DNA from: Zobellella iuensis
Lineage (GTDB): Bacteria; Pseudomonadota; Gammaproteobacteria; Enterobacterales; Aeromonadaceae
NCBI RefSeq assembly: GCF_016746085.1
Contig: NZ_JAERTZ010000026.1
Span: 1-64,000 of the forward strand
Reading direction: 5' to 3'
Length of the DNA: 64,000 bases
The position numbers and the translations under genes were made by a program. Position 1 is the stretch's first letter, and each line of letters starts with the position of its first letter. A model generated the notes under the pieces. That model had not been told where the DNA came from, searched no databases, and saw only the letters and a program-made list of their open reading frames with translations. Positions 61,964-64,000 of this stretch are shown piece by piece.

Positions 61964-63753
61964 CAGGCCGCCTTGTCCGCCAGCTGGCTGGCGTCGAAGC
62001 CCATGATCAGGGAGCCCCAGTGTTTACCCTTGATATACAAGGGAATGGAAAGATCATTGATGACTTCACCGGTGTTGCGGATATAGCTCTGCAACAGGAA
62101 AGGCTTTTCATGGTTGCAGCGCCGACGCTCCTGGCGGCTGTGGTTATAGAGCCGGCGGTGGCGGCAGTGGATATTGTCCCTGTCCTTGTCACCGGTCAGT
62201 GGCTGGGAGTTTTTACCGTGATGCACCGGGATATACCCTTTGGTGTCCACCCCCACCACATAAATAAACTCCGGATGTTCCTGGATAAAGCGGTCATAAA
62301 GCGCCTGCAGCTCGCCTTCCATCGCCGTGACATAGCCCGTCATAAACTGGGCCGGCTCCTGCCCCGGATTGACCGGCCGGTAGTTCTGGTCAAAAAGGTT
62401 GACGCCCTTGTCCTGGAGCCGCTCCAGCACGGTACTCACTTCGTCCGCCCACCTGGTCCCGAGTTGGGTCATGCGTTCGAAGCCCCCCTGCCCCACGATA
62501 AACTGCGACAGCAGCTCCAGGGTGGCTTCGGTGGAATGTTCCAGGGACGAGGAAAAATCCTGCGACTGGGTCATATTGTCTTTCATGGCAGAAGACAGTT
62601 CGGCGATGGACTCCACATGCTGGTGCGATTCCTTATTGGTATAAGAAAGTTCATCCAGGGCGGCGGAAATGGTGGTGAGCTGCTGGCTCATCTGTTCAAA
62701 GTCCTGCACCATGCCGCCGAACTGATCCCGGTTTCGGCTCATGAACGCATCCGTTTCCTGAACGTGCAGCCTGATGGTGTCGGCCCCTTCACGCGTGCTC
62801 TGTACCAGGCTGGTCATTTCACCGATGTTGCGGTGTATCTCCTGGGTGGCATCGCCCACCTTGCGGGCCAGGTTGCGCACTTCGTCCGCCACCACGGCAA
62901 AACCTCTCCCGGCCTCGCCGGCACGGGCCGCCTCTATGCTGGCATTCAAGGCCAGCAGGTTGGTTTGCTCTGAGAAATCCTGTACCAATCCCAGGATATT
63001 CTGAATGTTCCTGGAATTCTGGCTCAGTGTGTTGACGGTTTGGCTGAATTGCTGGGTCAGACTCTCCACCGCCTTGATCTTGTCCACGGCCAGGTGCAGC
63101 TCCTCGCTCGACTGGCGGACATCCGTCAGGTTGCGGGTGGTTTGCTGGCTGATATTGACCGTGTTGGCGGCGATTTCCTCTACGGCCAGGGTCGCCTGCC
63201 GGCTGGACTCGAAAATCTGCTGGGCAATACTTTCCTGCCCGGCAGAGGAATGGCCGGCATGAGCAATCATTTGCTGCAGGCGGGTGGCATTGATGGCCAC
63301 GCTGATCGAATTCGACCGGGCTTCGCTGATCATGGCTTTCAGCTTGTCGGAAAAATCGTTATAGCTTCTGGCCATCAGGGAAATTTCATCGAAGGTATAG
63401 TCGGGCAGGGTTGCCGATATATCGCCGTTTTTATCCTTTACCGCCTGCAATGCCCGGGTAATATCCCTGATGGGCCTGACAAAGATTTCACGCATGAAAA
63501 ACACGATAAAAACCCCGACCGCAAGGGTCAGCACCGTGCCCGCCACCATCAGCCACCAGAACTGCTGCAGGATTTGCTCCGCTCCGGCAGTATTCCCCTC
63601 CAGTCCGCGGACTTCATTGGTCAATTGATTTACATAGAACAGGGAAATGACTATCAGCAACAGCGGGGGCAGTAACAGCGCAATCACATTCCCCACGATT
63701 TTACGGGTAAGGGTATACCAAAACGTCTTTTCTATGGTTCGGTAGAGGCTCAT
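61963..63753 (-). CDS. methyl-accepting chemotaxis protein with C-terminal sensor
   Basis: A 596-residue chemoreceptor. Two membrane segments (about 20-43 and 66-88) enclose only a very short periplasmic loop; HAMP about 90-145; cytoplasmic signalling domain with tip [35 protein letters not shown]. Beyond the signalling domain lies a C-terminal, Cache-like cytoplasmic module of about 160 residues ([17 protein letters not shown] ... [37 protein letters not shown]). It contains a cluster C530, H532, H538, C546, H548 that might bind metal or a cofactor. Sensing is therefore probably intracellular; the ligand is unknown. Confidence 0.9.
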   Translation of the reverse strand: MSLYRTIEKTFWYTLTRKIVGNVIALLLPPLLLIVISLFYVNQLTNEVRGLEGNTAGAEQILQQFWWLMVAGTVLTLAVGVFIVFFMREIFVRPIRDITRALQAVKDKNGDISATLPDYTFDEISLMARSYNDFSDKLKAMISEARSNSISVAINATRLQQMIAHAGHSSAGQESIAQQIFESSRQATLAVEEIAANTVNISQQTTRNLTDVRQSSEELHLAVDKIKAVESLTQQFSQTVNTLSQNSRNIQNILGLVQDFSEQTNLLALNASIEAARAGEAGRGFAVVADEVRNLARKVGDATQEIHRNIGEMTSLVQSTREGADTIRLHVQETDAFMSRNRDQFGGMVQDFEQMSQQLTTISAALDELSYTNKESHQHVESIAELSSAMKDNMTQSQDFSSSLEHSTEATLELLSQFIVGQGGFERMTQLGTRWADEVSTVLERLQDKGVNLFDQNYRPVNPGQEPAQFMTGYVTAMEGELQALYDRFIQEHPEFIYVVGVDTKGYIPVHHGKNSQPLTGDKDRDNIHCRHRRLYNHSRQERRRCNHEKPFLLQSYIRNTGEVINDLSIPLYIKGKHWGSLIMGFDASQLADKAA

Positions 63754-64000
63754 CCTGATACTCTCATCATTGTTATTATTCCGTTAAACAGCTTAATGCC
63801 CATGCCGCACCATACGAATCGGAGCGTCGGCATGGGATCAAGCCACCCCCATGAGCGGCCATTGGGAATGGGTGGGTGAAAGACAGCAGGAAGTGTCATT
63901 TCAGCCGCAACATTCTAGGCAATATTTATGATCACGCCACCACTTCATGCGGAAACTTTGAGCCCCATCGCGTCCTCGCTAGCGGCTGAGCGGCAGCCAG
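63754..64000. other. upstream region of the chemoreceptor, no gene seen
   Basis: The last 247 bp contain no reading frame I can support and no recognisable repeat. The chemoreceptor promoter should lie here. Confidence 0.5.

Overview
The window is a dense, GC-rich stretch of a gammaproteobacterial chromosome. Gene content (btsSR, Tad pilus, tandem prp and urease operons, AsnS-type asparaginyl-tRNA synthetase, MscK) and overall feel suggest an aerobic Aeromonadales-type organism such as Oceanimonas or Zobellella; this assignment is an inference, not a search result. No rRNA, tRNA, prophage, transposase or CRISPR array was recognised.

Layout. (1) 334-8813: a minus-strand eight-gene operon that takes up an aromatic acid (TRAP transporter dctPQM) and degrades 3-hydroxybenzoate through gentisate, maleylpyruvate and fumarylpyruvate, with a divergent LysR regulator and two dyads in the shared promoter. 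(2) 8907-22509: a complete Tad/Flp pilus locus on the minus strand (two Flp pilins, prepilin peptidase, an AAA+ ATPase, CpaB, secretin, small lipoprotein, TadG-like, two TadE-like, TadZ, TadA, TadB, TadC, TadD). The 55-residue second pilin is easily missed. (3) 22613-31444: L,D-transpeptidase, a small membrane protein, asnS, a BtsS/BtsR pyruvate-type two-component system with a CstA-family transporter, and an NCS2 purine permease. (4) 31748-39185: urease operon ureDABC-EFG-J and an NCS1 permease; the ureD upstream region carries two NtrC-like sites and a sigma-54-like promoter in glnA-like geometry. (5) 39802-46486: propionate (methylcitrate) operon gntR-prpB-prpC-prpD-prpE with a pair of GntR-type operators. 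(6) 46943-53203: a GGDEF-EAL protein with a molybdopterin-fold partner, and an MscK-type mechanosensitive channel. (7) 53526-63753: 5'-nucleotidase lipoprotein, purU, GNAT, zinc-ribbon protein, Na/Pi cotransporter, phosphoribosyltransferase, DJ-1 family protein, MltB-type transglycosylase and a chemoreceptor with a C-terminal sensor.

The most unusual layer is between the genes. A two-module palindromic repeat occurs about thirteen times: module A (GGTCCATT-TC-AATGGACC) and module B (GGTCGAAT-AA-ATTCGACC), each 8+2+8 bp. Where both are present their starts lie 41-42 bp apart, with several arm changes that preserve or nearly preserve pairing. It sits beside or inside operons, once supplying a stop codon. 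Other intergenic families are 26-bp GTCACTCCCGCG/GGATCCCCGCC hairpins in opposed pairs, a nine-unit 22-bp array, G-rich 7-mer arrays, and a GAAGCTTGAAGC-type repeat. They accumulate between prp genes, in the ureC-ureE gap and downstream of gene ends.
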